Shown here in pieces: positions 52,054-61,057 of a stretch of 64,000 bases of DNA. Positions within the stretch are counted from its first letter, which is position 1; every line of letters starts with the position of its first letter. The notes below the pieces were generated by a model that was not told the DNA's origin, ran no database searches, and worked only from the letters and a program-made list of their open reading frames with translations. The position numbers and the translations under genes are program-made. Source of the DNA: an uncultured Asticcacaulis sp. (lineage in GTDB: Bacteria > Pseudomonadota > Alphaproteobacteria > Caulobacterales > Caulobacteraceae); the NCBI GenBank assembly GCA_936940865.1, contig CAKZJB010000052.1, positions 49,285 to 113,284 of the forward strand, written 5' to 3'.

Positions 52054-53183
52054 TGTTCAGCGCGTTACGCAGAATCGGCGCCATCCTGTTGAAGGAATTC
52101 ATCCAGATGCGGCGCGACCGGCTGACCTTCGGCATGATGATCCTGGTGCCGGTCATCCAGTTGACCCTGTTCGGCTTCGCCATCAACTCCGACCCGCGCC
52201 ACCTGCCGACGCTTCTGTACCTGGAAGACGACAGCACGGTGGTGCGCTCGCTGACGGCAGGCCTGCAGACTTCGAGCTATTTCGATATCAAGGGGCGGGT
52301 GTTCAGTGCGGCCGAGGCGACCGAAAAGCTGCAAAGCGGCGACGCGGCCTTTGTCGTTACCGTGCCGGCAGGCTTTACCCGGGCCTTTCTGCGCGGCGAC
52401 CGGCCGCAGATTCTGATCGAGGCCGACGCATCGGACCCTTCGGCGGCTTCGAATGCCGTGGGCATGATTTCGCAGATCGCGCAGTCGGCCCTGAAGCAGG
52501 ACCTGAAGGGCCCGTGGGCCGGCCTGCAGCAGACGCCGCCCCCGGTCGATATCGTGATCCACCGCATGTACAATCCCGAAGGCATATCCCAGTACAATAT
52601 CGTGCCAGGACTGCTGGGCGTGATCCTGACCATGACGATGATCATGATCACCTCGATCGCCATGACGCGCGAAACCGAGCGCGGCAACATGGAGAACCTT
52701 TTGGCCATGCCGGCGCGCCCCTGGGAGGTCATGGTCGGCAAGATCGTGCCCTATGTCGGCGTCGGGCTGATCCAGACCGCCATCGTGCTGGTGGCGGCGG
52801 TCTGGCTCTTCCAGGTTCCGTTCGTCGGCGATCCGTGGCTTCTGGCGCTTGGCGTCGGCCTGTTCATCATCGCCAACCTGGCGGTCGGTTTTACGTTTTC
52901 GACGATCGCGCGCTCGCAGATGCAGGCCATGCAGATGACCTTCTTCTTCTTCCTGCCGTCGATGCTGCTGTCGGGCTTCATGTTCCCGTTCCGCGGCATG
53001 CCGGACTGGGCGCAGATGATCGGCCAGATCTTCCCGCTGACCCATTTCCTCAGGATCGTGCGCGGGGTGATGCTGAAGGGCGCGGACTGGCAGGCCATGT
53101 GGCCCAATATCTGGCCCATCCTGATCTTTATCGTCGTCGCGGCGGCGGTGGCGATGCTGCGGTACCGGTCTACCCTGGACTAA
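52053..53183 (+). CDS. ABC-2 type exporter permease
   Basis: A 376-residue permease with one N-terminal helix (GMMILVPVIQLTLFGFAINSDPRHLPTLLY), a large extracytoplasmic domain to about residue 180, and a cluster of five C-terminal helices (GLLGVILTMTMIMITSIAMTRETERGNMENLLAMPARPWEVMVGKIVPYV). The motif MTRETERGNMENLLAMPARPWEVMVGK is characteristic of YbhS/YhhJ-type ABC-2 permeases. GGGAGGG lies 5 bases upstream of ATG 52053, which overlaps the ATPase stop. Only one permease gene is present, so it would act as a homodimer. Confidence 0.93.
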   Translation: MFSALRRIGAILLKEFIQMRRDRLTFGMMILVPVIQLTLFGFAINSDPRHLPTLLYLEDDSTVVRSLTAGLQTSSYFDIKGRVFSAAEATEKLQSGDAAFVVTVPAGFTRAFLRGDRPQILIEADASDPSAASNAVGMISQIAQSALKQDLKGPWAGLQQTPPPVDIVIHRMYNPEGISQYNIVPGLLGVILTMTMIMITSIAMTRETERGNMENLLAMPARPWEVMVGKIVPYVGVGLIQTAIVLVAAVWLFQVPFVGDPWLLALGVGLFIIANLAVGFTFSTIARSQMQAMQMTFFFFLPSMLLSGFMFPFRGMPDWAQMIGQIFPLTHFLRIVRGVMLKGADWQAMWPNIWPILIFIVVAAAVAMLRYRSTLD

Positions 53184-53206
53184 TTGGGCGGCACGCGCGC
53201 CTTCGC

Positions 53207-53521
53207 TCAGGCCTCCGTCGGCAGCCCCGCCATCTTCCAGGCGCGCAGGCCCCCGGCAAGATGTTCTTCAAGGCCGAGCCCCGCGCCCTGGCAGGCATTG
53301 AGCGCCGTGACGGAACGCACGCCGCCCGCGCAACTCAGGATCAGGCGCTTGCCGCCGTCCCGGGGGAGGGCGGAAGGATCGAAGCTCGACAGGGGCATGT
53401 TGATCGCGCCATGGATGCGTTCGGCATCGAATTCGTACGGCTCGCGCACGTCGATGAGCAGCGCCTGGCCGCTGTCGAGCGCGGTTTGAACCTCTTCCGG
53501 CGTCAGATTGATGACTGTCAT
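53207..53521 (-). CDS. Rhodanese-like sulfurtransferase
   Basis: A 104-residue single-domain rhodanese: LTPEEVQTALDSGQALLIDVREPYEFDAERIHGAINMPL is the N-terminal half, and LILSCAGGVRSVTALNACQGAGL supplies the active-site loop with Cys in CAGGVRS, where the persulfide would form. The start at 53521 has GGAAGGA 6 bases upstream. Cytoplasmic; such proteins shuttle sulfane sulfur. It is convergent with the efflux permease, 23 bases apart, and the only minus-strand gene here. Confidence 0.92.
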   Translation of the reverse strand: MTVINLTPEEVQTALDSGQALLIDVREPYEFDAERIHGAINMPLSSFDPSALPRDGGKRLILSCAGGVRSVTALNACQGAGLGLEEHLAGGLRAWKMAGLPTEA

Positions 53522-54030
53522 GGCGATCCTTCCGGCTGTGTCGGTGAATTTGGTCACGGCTTTAAACCGCTGAGCGACGCTGTCAATGGCCGCATCCGGC
53601 CGATGGCGCCCGTTGACACCGGTGGACCGCCATTGCCCGCAATTATAAGGCGTTCGGTTGCGTTTCTTTTGTAAAAATAAATAAAAATATCTGAGGTGGA
53701 ACCGCTTTCATGGTGAGTCATGACAGCGCTATACAAACGTGCCGCGCCAGCGAAAAATAATCGTGCTCTATGTCATTATGGCCACACGGCGTCTGCGCCC
53801 ATGCTTAAAATTGCAGGAAAAACAAAGTATTAGATATATATTATGTATGAGTAACTAAATAATGACGCCTGATACCGATACCAATGCGGTGTTAGCGCTA
53901 TCACTGCGTTGACAACGTTGTCCATCAATTTTGTAATGACGGCATTCCGTCGCGGTGCCTACCTGTGGTTTAGGCCTCGGGCGTCAATCCGTGCCGGAAA
54001 CATAAAAGATCCAAAGTTGGGGAGACTACA
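53522..54030. other. AT-richer control region upstream of the TonB receptor
   Basis: No gene is seen in these 509 bases. The part from 53650 to 53880 is markedly AT-rich for this genome, with runs such as AAAAATAAATAAAAATAT and AGATATATATTATG that may hold promoter or UP-like elements. Two palindromes follow near 53890-53923 (listed separately). The region ends with a GGGGAG ribosome site for the TonB receptor. Confidence 0.6.
53889..53923. promoter_or_regulatory. Two adjacent LacI-family-like operators
   Basis: GTGTTAGCGCTATCAC (53889-53904) and TGACAACGTTGTCC (53910-53923) are near-perfect palindromes with the central CG typical of LacI-family sites. The first resembles the TGGTAGCGCTACCA sites known for the Caulobacter xylose regulator. 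They lie 108-142 bases before the TonB receptor start, suggesting control by two sugar-responsive repressors, none of which is encoded here. Confidence 0.5.
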
Positions 54031-57000
54031 TTGCAAAAATTCCTGCACCCTCGGGTAGCCTTGATGACGGCTGCCTCCTGCTTAAGCCTGGGTCTTGCGC
54101 TGGGCGCCGCTTCCGCGGTCCATGCGCAGGACGCGGCGCCCGCCGCGAAGCCCGCCGACAGTGACGTCGTGGTGGTGCGCGGCTTCCGCGCCTCGCTGCA
54201 AAGCGCGCTGACGACCAAGAAGAAATCGAACCTGATGATGGAATCGGTCGCGGCCGAGGACATGGGCAAGTTCCCGGACCAGAACATCTCGGAATCGCTG
54301 CAGCGCCTGCCGGGCGTCCAGATCGACCGCACCAACGGCCAGGGCACGACCGTCCGCATCCGCGGCCTGTCGCAGAACGTCACCACGCTCAATGGCGACA
54401 TCTTCCTGTCGGGCCTGGAACTGTTCCGTCTGGGCGAGGGCGGGTTCCAGAACCAGAAGTCGCTGGAAGGCATTCCGTCCGACCTGATCGGCAGCGTCGA
54501 CGTCTACAAGTCGCCCGACGCCTCGCTGCTGGAAGGCGGCCTGGGCGGCATCGTCAACCTGAAGACCCGCAATGCGCGCGACTTCAAAGGCGACAACCTG
54601 CTCAGCGTCAACCTGCGCATGAACGAAGGCACGCACACCGACTGGAAGCCCAATGCGTCGGTGGTGTTCGGCCACAAGTTCGGCCACGACTTCGCCATCC
54701 TGGGCAGCGTCACCTATGACAAGGAATTCAATCAGAGCGACCTGCTCCAGGGCGAAAACCGCGGCACCTGGGCCTATCTCAACCACGCCACGACGACGAC
54801 CCCTGTCAATGTCTGGTCGCCGGAATACCGCTATACGACGAACCGCAACCAGGAGCGCGAGCGCACCGGTTATTCGCTGGGCGCATCGTGGCGCGTGTCG
54901 GACAGCCTGAACCTGACGGCCGACTGGTTCCATTCGGACCTGAAGATCTTCACGTACGAATACTCGATGAAGTTCCCCTTCAACAACGAAGGCGCGACCT
55001 ATTCGAGCACGGGCCTGACGATCAACCAGGACGGCACGCTGGCCAGCGGCCAGGTCACGGCCAATTCGCAGGAAGGCGACACCTTCGCCCAGAACGCCGA
55101 GGCCAAGACGGACAACGTCCAGCTGGCGGCCAACTGGGATAACGGCGGCGACCTGACGGGCAAGTTCCGCATCGCCTATTCGAAGACCGACTACGCCTCG
55201 AACTCCGGCCAGGTCGACGAGCGTTATACCCAGTATGGCGTGCGCAATGGAACGGCGTCGGGCACCGTGCCCAACAGCGCGGCGCCGACCACCGCCGTCT
55301 TCACCTACACCAACGGCGAATATCCGGTCTTCACGCCGTCGGCCGCCAACCTGGCCGCCCTGACCAACCCGGCCGCCGTCTTCTTCAAGTCGCACTGGGC
55401 CTTCGGCGAAACCAACGTCGCCAAGGACTTCGCCACCTCGGCCGACTTCAAGTACAAGCCGGGCTTCGCGCAGAACCACGACCTGGTCGTAAGCTTCGGC
55501 GCCCGCTATGCCGACGCCAAGCTGACCTATACCTACGGCCGTTACCTCAACGACCTGTCCGGCAAGAAGACGGCGGGAGGCGATCCGGAAGAACTGCCGG
55601 CGTCGGCGCAGGGCCAGTATGTCATCGGCTTCGACGCGCATAACAACCCGATCTACGGCGCCTCGACCGCGCCGGGCGCCACCTTCATCGACTGGACGCC
55701 GTACGGCTACTTCCAGGACGGCGCCATCGGTCCCAAGCGCTGCGACGTCCCCAGCGCCGGCTGCGGCCGTTTCGGCAACGGCGACGCCATGATGACGCCC
55801 TATGCCACCGCGGCCTCCAGCCCGAACCGCGCGGTCACGGCCTCGGCCGGCGACGGCATCACGGCGATCTTCCAGGACGCCCAGCAGATGAAGGATCCGG
55901 TGGCCTGGATCCAGGCCCTGTATCCGACGACCAAGTTCAGCTTCTTCGCCGACCCGCTGCAAAGCTTCAAGGTCGACGCCCAGACGACCACCGGCTACCT
56001 GATGGCCGATGCCGGCGACGCCTCGTCCGGCTATCACCTCAACGCCGGCGTCCGCGTCGTCCACACCAAGCTGACGGCCGACACCTCCAACACGCCGGCC
56101 CAGCCGCTGTGGTGGGGTACGGACAGCTGGAACGGCGTGCTGAAGAACCCGGATGCCGCGCACACGGTACGCGAATATACGGACGTCCTGCCGAGCGTGA
56201 ACGCGGTCTTCGACGTCAACGAACACGACAAGATCCGCGCTTCGGGCGCCCGCGTCGTGTCGTCGCAGGACTTGTTCTCGCTGGGGCAGGGCAATTCGTA
56301 CAACTTCACCCGCAACTCCGATCCGAGCAGCGTGAACTTCAACAAGTTCATCTACACCAACGGCTCGGGCGGCAACCCGTCGCTCGACCCGTATCGCGCC
56401 AACCAGTTCGACCTGGGCTATGAGCACTACTTCGGCAAACAGGGCCTGATCGCGGCGACCGTCTTCTACAAGAGCGTCGACTCTTTCATCACCCAGAACA
56501 CCTACACCGTCACGGTGAAGGACCAGTCGCAGGCAGGCGCCACCGCCGGTCTGTTCTCGTCGCCGGTCAACGGCCGCGGCGGGTCGATCAAGGGCCTGGA
56601 ACTGATCTACGAAACCTCGTGGGACAACGGCTTCGGCGTCAACGCCAACTTCACCTACTCGGACTCGAAGTCGCCGTTCTCCAACGACTACGAGGCGAAC
56701 CTGCCGGTGCCGGGCGTGTCGAAGACCGCCTTCAACGTCCAGGCCTACTATGAAGGCCATGGCTTCGAAGGCCGCCTGTCGTACGCCTGGAAGGACAAGA
56801 GCTATTCCGGCAACTTCTCCTTCGGCTCGGGCGCGGACACGCACTCGCTCGGCATCTGGACGCGCGCCTACGGCCAGCTCGACGGCTCGATCAGCTATAC
56901 GCTGACCCCCAGCGTCAAGCTGTCGCTGGAAGGCATCAACCTGACCAAGCAGGCTTCCAGCGCCTATCTGCAATTCCCTGACCTGCCGTTCCGTTACCAG

Positions 57001-57051
57001 ACGGGCGACCAGCGGATCATGGTCGGAATTCGTTACAACTTCGGCGGCTAA
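54031..57051 (+). CDS. TonB-dependent outer-membrane receptor
   Basis: A 1006-residue receptor. The TTG start at 54031 has GGGGAG 6 bases upstream and gives a proper signal peptide (MQKFLHPRVALMTAASCLSLGLALGAASAVHAQ). A TonB-box-like SDVVVVRGF is followed by the plug (KFPDQNISESLQRLPGVQIDRTNGQGTTVRIRGLSQN) and a large barrel ending LSLEGINLTKQASSAYL... MVGIRYNFGG with C-terminal aromatic strand. It belongs to the IroN/oligosaccharide-type receptors that import complex glycans. It is followed by an intrinsic terminator, then a tryptophan halogenase and a PL4 lyase, suggesting import of pectin (rhamnogalacturonan) fragments; substrate by context only. Confidence 0.93.
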   Translation: MQKFLHPRVALMTAASCLSLGLALGAASAVHAQDAAPAAKPADSDVVVVRGFRASLQSALTTKKKSNLMMESVAAEDMGKFPDQNISESLQRLPGVQIDRTNGQGTTVRIRGLSQNVTTLNGDIFLSGLELFRLGEGGFQNQKSLEGIPSDLIGSVDVYKSPDASLLEGGLGGIVNLKTRNARDFKGDNLLSVNLRMNEGTHTDWKPNASVVFGHKFGHDFAILGSVTYDKEFNQSDLLQGENRGTWAYLNHATTTTPVNVWSPEYRYTTNRNQERERTGYSLGASWRVSDSLNLTADWFHSDLKIFTYEYSMKFPFNNEGATYSSTGLTINQDGTLASGQVTANSQEGDTFAQNAEAKTDNVQLAANWDNGGDLTGKFRIAYSKTDYASNSGQVDERYTQYGVRNGTASGTVPNSAAPTTAVFTYTNGEYPVFTPSAANLAALTNPAAVFFKSHWAFGETNVAKDFATSADFKYKPGFAQNHDLVVSFGARYADAKLTYTYGRYLNDLSGKKTAGGDPEELPASAQGQYVIGFDAHNNPIYGASTAPGATFIDWTPYGYFQDGAIGPKRCDVPSAGCGRFGNGDAMMTPYATAASSPNRAVTASAGDGITAIFQDAQQMKDPVAWIQALYPTTKFSFFADPLQSFKVDAQTTTGYLMADAGDASSGYHLNAGVRVVHTKLTADTSNTPAQPLWWGTDSWNGVLKNPDAAHTVREYTDVLPSVNAVFDVNEHDKIRASGARVVSSQDLFSLGQGNSYNFTRNSDPSSVNFNKFIYTNGSGGNPSLDPYRANQFDLGYEHYFGKQGLIAATVFYKSVDSFITQNTYTVTVKDQSQAGATAGLFSSPVNGRGGSIKGLELIYETSWDNGFGVNANFTYSDSKSPFSNDYEANLPVPGVSKTAFNVQAYYEGHGFEGRLSYAWKDKSYSGNFSFGSGADTHSLGIWTRAYGQLDGSISYTLTPSVKLSLEGINLTKQASSAYLQFPDLPFRYQTGDQRIMVGIRYNFGG

Positions 57052-57126
57052 GCCGGTTCTCCCGAAGTGTACCGAAGGTGTTTCCGGGTATGACCTCTGG
57101 CCGGAGACACCCCGGTACAGCAGACT

Positions 57127-57163
57127 GGGCCGGCTTCCCGATGACGGAAGCCGGCCCCTTTTT
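57127..57163 (+). terminator. Intrinsic terminator after the TonB receptor
   Basis: A perfect 12-bp stem (GGGCCGGCTTCC with GGAAGCCGGCCC, loop CGATGAC) is followed by a run of five T. It lies 76 bases after the receptor stop and inside the in-frame extension of the halogenase ORF, which is why the halogenase is started at 57180. Confidence 0.9.
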
Positions 57164-57179
57164 CCTTGAGAGCGTTGAC

Positions 57180-58718
57180 ATGGTCCGCAGGCCCGACCCC
57201 ATTCGTCAGATCACCATTGTCGGCGGCGGCACGGCCGGCTGGATGTGCGCGGCCGCTTTCGCCCGCAACCTGCCGGGCGTTGCGATCACCCTGGTCGAAT
57301 CCGAAGCGATCGGCACGGTCGGGGTGGGCGAGGCGACCATCCCGCCGATCAGGCTGTTCAACGCCATGCTGGGCCTCGACGAGGCCGAATTCCTGCGCGA
57401 GACGCGCGGCACCTATAAGCTGGGCATCGCCTTCCGTGACTGGGGCGCGCTCGGCGAACGCTATTTCCATCCGTTCGGCGTCTATGGCCTGAGGCCCGAA
57501 CTGGGTCATTTCCTGCAATACTGGTTGCGCATGAAGGCCCTCGGCGAAGTCGGGCCCATATCCGACTATTCGCTGTGCGCCCTGGCGGCCATGTCGGGTC
57601 GTATGGGCACGCAGAGCGATGATCCCACCAGCGCGCTGTCGACCTTCGGATCGGCCTACCATTTCGACGCCGGCCTCTATGCGCGGTACTTGCGGCGCTA
57701 CAGCGAAAAGCGCGGCGTGACACGCATCGAAGGCCAGGTCGGCGATGTCGCGCTCGACCCCGAAAACGGCTTCGTCACCACATTGACGCTCAAGGACGGG
57801 CGCGCGATCGGCGGCGACCTGTTCATCGACTGCTCGGGCTTCCGGGGGCTCTTGATCGAGCAGGCGCTGGAAACGGGTTACGAGAACTGGACGCGCTGGC
57901 TGCCATGCGACCGCGCCATCGCCATGCCGTGCGAACACGGAACGCTGGACGCCAACGGCGCGCCCGTCATCGCGCCCTACACGTTGTCGACCGCGCGCGA
58001 AGCCGGCTGGCAGTGGACCATTCCGCTGCAGCACCGGGTGGGCAACGGCTATGTCTATTCCAGCCAGTTCAAGGCCGACGACGCGGCCGAAGCCACCCTG
58101 CGCGCCAATTTGCAAGGCCGCCCCCTGGCCGAGCCCAACCGGCTGAAATTCGTCACCGGCCGGCGCAAGGCCTTCTGGAACCGCAATGTCGTGGCGCTCG
58201 GCCTGGCTTCGGGGTTTATCGAGCCGCTGGAATCGACCAGCATCCACCTGATCCAGTCGGGCATCAACAAGCTGCTGATGCACTGGCCAGACCGCAATTT
58301 CGATCCGGCCAATATCGAGGCTTACAACCGGCGCCAGCACCTGGATTACGAGCGCATCCGCGACTTTATCATTTTGCACTATCATGCGACGGCGCGCGAC
58401 GACACGCCGCTGTGGCGCTATACGCGCGACATGGCCATCCCCGACACGCTGGCGCACAAGATCGCCGTTTTCCGCGAGCGCGGCGCCTTTGCCAACGCCG
58501 CCGAGGAGATGTTTACGCCGACCTCGTGGATGGCGGTGATGATGGGGCAGGGGATAGAGCCGCAATCCTACGATCCTTTGATCGAGATGCAGGACATCGC
58601 GCCGATCCGCTCGGGCTTCGCGCGCATGCAGGCCCACCTGCGGAGCCTTGTCGACGCCATGCCTAGCCACGGCGAGTACCTCAGGCGCCACAATATGGTG
58701 GCGAGGGAGGTGGCGTAG
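57180..58718 (+). CDS. Tryptophan 7-halogenase-like flavoprotein
   Basis: A 512-residue flavin-dependent halogenase family protein. Motifs: GGGTAGW (15-21) for FAD, GVGEATIPP, a central WQWTIPLQ (the WxWxIP motif of this family) and SGFIEPLESTSIHLIQ, which includes the conserved Glu near the substrate. The catalytic Lys is probably that of GTYKLGIAF. Such proteins are abundant beside TonB receptors in Caulobacterales, where their substrate is unknown and may not be tryptophan. The start at 57180 follows the terminator; a longer in-frame frame would include it. It may be transcribed from the TonB promoter by read-through or from its own promoter. Confidence 0.92.
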   Translation: MVRRPDPIRQITIVGGGTAGWMCAAAFARNLPGVAITLVESEAIGTVGVGEATIPPIRLFNAMLGLDEAEFLRETRGTYKLGIAFRDWGALGERYFHPFGVYGLRPELGHFLQYWLRMKALGEVGPISDYSLCALAAMSGRMGTQSDDPTSALSTFGSAYHFDAGLYARYLRRYSEKRGVTRIEGQVGDVALDPENGFVTTLTLKDGRAIGGDLFIDCSGFRGLLIEQALETGYENWTRWLPCDRAIAMPCEHGTLDANGAPVIAPYTLSTAREAGWQWTIPLQHRVGNGYVYSSQFKADDAAEATLRANLQGRPLAEPNRLKFVTGRRKAFWNRNVVALGLASGFIEPLESTSIHLIQSGINKLLMHWPDRNFDPANIEAYNRRQHLDYERIRDFIILHYHATARDDTPLWRYTRDMAIPDTLAHKIAVFRERGAFANAAEEMFTPTSWMAVMMGQGIEPQSYDPLIEMQDIAPIRSGFARMQAHLRSLVDAMPSHGEYLRRHNMVAREVA

Positions 58719-58756
58719 GCGACGGAATTATGACGAAGGGCCGTGAAAGGGTGTAT

Positions 58757-58792
58757 CGAGCAAAATCGATCAAATACGATAGATTTTGCTCG
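58757..58792. promoter_or_regulatory. 11-bp inverted repeat between halogenase and lyase genes
   Basis: CGAGCAAAATC (58757-58767) and GATTTTGCTCG (58782-58792) are exact reverse complements separated by 14 bases. There is no T-run after it, so an operator or attenuator for the lyase gene is likelier than a terminator. It starts 38 bases after the halogenase stop and ends 31 bases before the lyase ATG. Confidence 0.5.
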
Positions 58793-58823
58793 GGCTCCCG
58801 AAGCGCTTTCCGAAAGGTCCGCC

Positions 58824-61019
58824 ATGCACAAAGCCGTCCGTCTTGCCCCCTGCCTCGGCCTTGGGACTGCGCTTTCGACCTCGCTGGCGCAGGCGGCGCC
58901 GCACGTGGCGCCCGTCACCGTCACCGCACCGGTGATGCTGGTCGATAACGGCGACAGCTGGACGCTCGACAACGGCATCGTGAAAATGACGGTGTTGAAG
59001 AAGAACGGCACGATCGGCCTGTCGAGCCTCAGCTACCACGGCGTCGACATCGTGCCGAACCGCAACGAGTTCTGGGAAGCGACGCCGGGCGGGCAGGTGA
59101 CGGCAACCGTGACCATCGATCCCGCGACAAACGGCGGCGAGCGCGCGGAGGTCTCGATCAAGGGCGTCAATCCCGGCGGTCCGCAGGCGGCCAATGACGG
59201 CACGCAGGGGCCCGGCAAGCTGAAGAACGGCGGCATGGACATCGAGGTCCGCTATACGCTGGAGCGCGGCACCAGCGGCTTCTATACCTGTGCCGAATAT
59301 ACCCACCCGGCATCGTACCCCGCGGCGGGCTTTGGCGAAAACCGCTTCATCCTCGAGTCGATGAACAAGACGTTCGACTGGCTGAGCGTCGATGACGACC
59401 GCAACATGCTGATGACCAGCGACGACGACCTGCAAAAGGGCGTGGTCATCCACGCGAAGGAACAGCGCATCCTGACCTCCGGGCTCTACAAGAACTCGGT
59501 CGAGCACAAGTACAGCTACAATGCCATCATGTACAAGCTGAAGGCCTGGGGGTGGTCCAGCACGAAAGACCATGTCGGCGTCTATTTCATCAATCCGTCC
59601 AGCGAATATATCGGCGGCGGGGCCGAGAAGCTGGACCTGATCGACCATATGAGCGGCACCTTGCTCGACTACTGGACCAGCGGCCACTATGCCGGCGGGG
59701 CGGGCAACCATATTCCTGAGGGCGAGGACTGGAAGCACGTCGTCGGCCCGATCTTCGTCTATATGAACGCGCTCGACGGCGCCGAGGACGCGTCGCCGAA
59801 GGACATCGAAACCTTCAAAGCCAGCTGGGGCAGCGGCGACCCGGCGGTGCCGAAAGCGTGGCGTGACAACGCTTTGGCGCTGTGGAACGATGCGGTCGAA
59901 AAGTCGAAGGCGGTCAAGGCGGCCTGGCCCTATGCCTGGGTGAAGGGCATGGACTATCCGCACAAGCAGGACCGCGCCACGGTCAGCGGCCAGCTTGTGC
60001 TCGACGACGCGCAGGCGGCGGCCAAGACCTTGCCGCACCTGACGGTCGGCCTGTCGCACCCCGATTACCAGAGCAATGCCGGCGGCTATCAGACGCGTTA
60101 CGGCACCGGCACGACCGTGACCTGGCCGCACGATGGCAACTATTACCAGTTCTGGACCGACGGCAGCGACGACGGCCGTTTCAGCATCAGAAACGTCCGC
60201 CCGGGGCACTACACGCTGCATGCCTTTGCCGACGGCGTGCTGGGCGAATACGCGAAGGCCGACATCACGGTCGAGGCGGGCAAGGATATCGACCTCGGCC
60301 AGCTCGACTGGCAGCCGGTGCGCTACGGCCGCCAGGTCTGGGAGATCGGTGTGCCCAACCGCAACGGCGACGAGTTCTACAAGGGAGACGAATACTGGCT
60401 GTGGGGCTGGCCGCTGCGCTATGGCGACCTGTTCCCCAGGGACGTCACCTATACGATCGGCAAGAGCGACTACCGCAAAGACTGGTTCTTCGAGGAGGTG
60501 CCGCACTCGACCACCGACGCCTGGAAGAACCCGGAGGCGAAAGATCCGCTGAACCAGCGCTTTGGCTGGGTCAACCTGCCGGATGGCCAGAAGGACATGT
60601 GGCGCGAATGGGGGCAGGGCCGGGCGACGACCTGGACGGTGACGTTCAAAATGCCGAAGACGCAGACGGGCACCGCAGTGCTGCGCATTGCGCTGGCCGG
60701 GGCGGACGGGCTGGGGGCGAATACGACGGGCCTGGTGATCGGGGTGAACGGGCAGGCGGTCGGGGCGCTGCATCCGGTGCAGACCAACGCCATCCGCTAC
60801 AATACCGACAAGGGCGTATGGTACCAGTACACGCAGCCCTTCGACGCGGGGCTTTTGAAGAGCGGCGACAACACCATGACCTTTACGGTGCCGGCGGGCG
60901 ATGTCACGACCGGCGTGGTCTGGGACTATGTGCGTCTGGAGGTCAATGACGGCAAGGCGCCCTATCCGGTACCGCCCGCCGACGGCCGTCCGGATATGCC
61001 GCGGGGGACTGCTCGGTAA
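58824..61019 (+). CDS. Rhamnogalacturonan lyase (PL4)
   Basis: A 731-residue secreted polysaccharide lyase. A signal peptide (MHKAVRLAPCLGLGTALSTSLAQAA) is followed by the PL4 catalytic domain (VDNGDSWTLDNGIVKMTVLKKNGTIGLSSLSYHGVDIV, then EVRYTLERGTSGFYTCAEYTHP), a fibronectin-III-like domain (about residues 380-480, SGQLVLDDAQAAAKTLPHLTVGL and RFSIRNVRPGHYTLHAFADG), and a C-terminal jelly-roll carbohydrate domain (about 510-730). It cleaves the rhamnose-galacturonate backbone of rhamnogalacturonan I. The start at 58824 has GAAAGG 6 bases upstream. Together with the TonB receptor it is a compact pectin-utilisation locus. Confidence 0.93.
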   Translation: MHKAVRLAPCLGLGTALSTSLAQAAPHVAPVTVTAPVMLVDNGDSWTLDNGIVKMTVLKKNGTIGLSSLSYHGVDIVPNRNEFWEATPGGQVTATVTIDPATNGGERAEVSIKGVNPGGPQAANDGTQGPGKLKNGGMDIEVRYTLERGTSGFYTCAEYTHPASYPAAGFGENRFILESMNKTFDWLSVDDDRNMLMTSDDDLQKGVVIHAKEQRILTSGLYKNSVEHKYSYNAIMYKLKAWGWSSTKDHVGVYFINPSSEYIGGGAEKLDLIDHMSGTLLDYWTSGHYAGGAGNHIPEGEDWKHVVGPIFVYMNALDGAEDASPKDIETFKASWGSGDPAVPKAWRDNALALWNDAVEKSKAVKAAWPYAWVKGMDYPHKQDRATVSGQLVLDDAQAAAKTLPHLTVGLSHPDYQSNAGGYQTRYGTGTTVTWPHDGNYYQFWTDGSDDGRFSIRNVRPGHYTLHAFADGVLGEYAKADITVEAGKDIDLGQLDWQPVRYGRQVWEIGVPNRNGDEFYKGDEYWLWGWPLRYGDLFPRDVTYTIGKSDYRKDWFFEEVPHSTTDAWKNPEAKDPLNQRFGWVNLPDGQKDMWREWGQGRATTWTVTFKMPKTQTGTAVLRIALAGADGLGANTTGLVIGVNGQAVGALHPVQTNAIRYNTDKGVWYQYTQPFDAGLLKSGDNTMTFTVPAGDVTTGVVWDYVRLEVNDGKAPYPVPPADGRPDMPRGTAR

Positions 61020-61057
61020 AACGGTATGTTTTCGCTCCCGGGCGTAAGGCGCGGCGG

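Noticed and set aside
53522..53557. Upstream start for the rhodanese gene (MTKFTDTAGRIA)
   Set aside because: The extra residues contain the ribosome site GGAAGGA of the ATG at 53521, so the shorter start is better.
54082..56973. A 963-codon minus-strand frame opposite the TonB receptor
   Set aside because: It is a shadow; the translation is Arg/Val/Gly/Asp-rich without domain, while the plus strand gives a perfect receptor.
57078..57179. Upstream extension of the halogenase
   Set aside because: The extension includes a perfect intrinsic terminator hairpin at 57127-57163; coding sequence there is unlikely.
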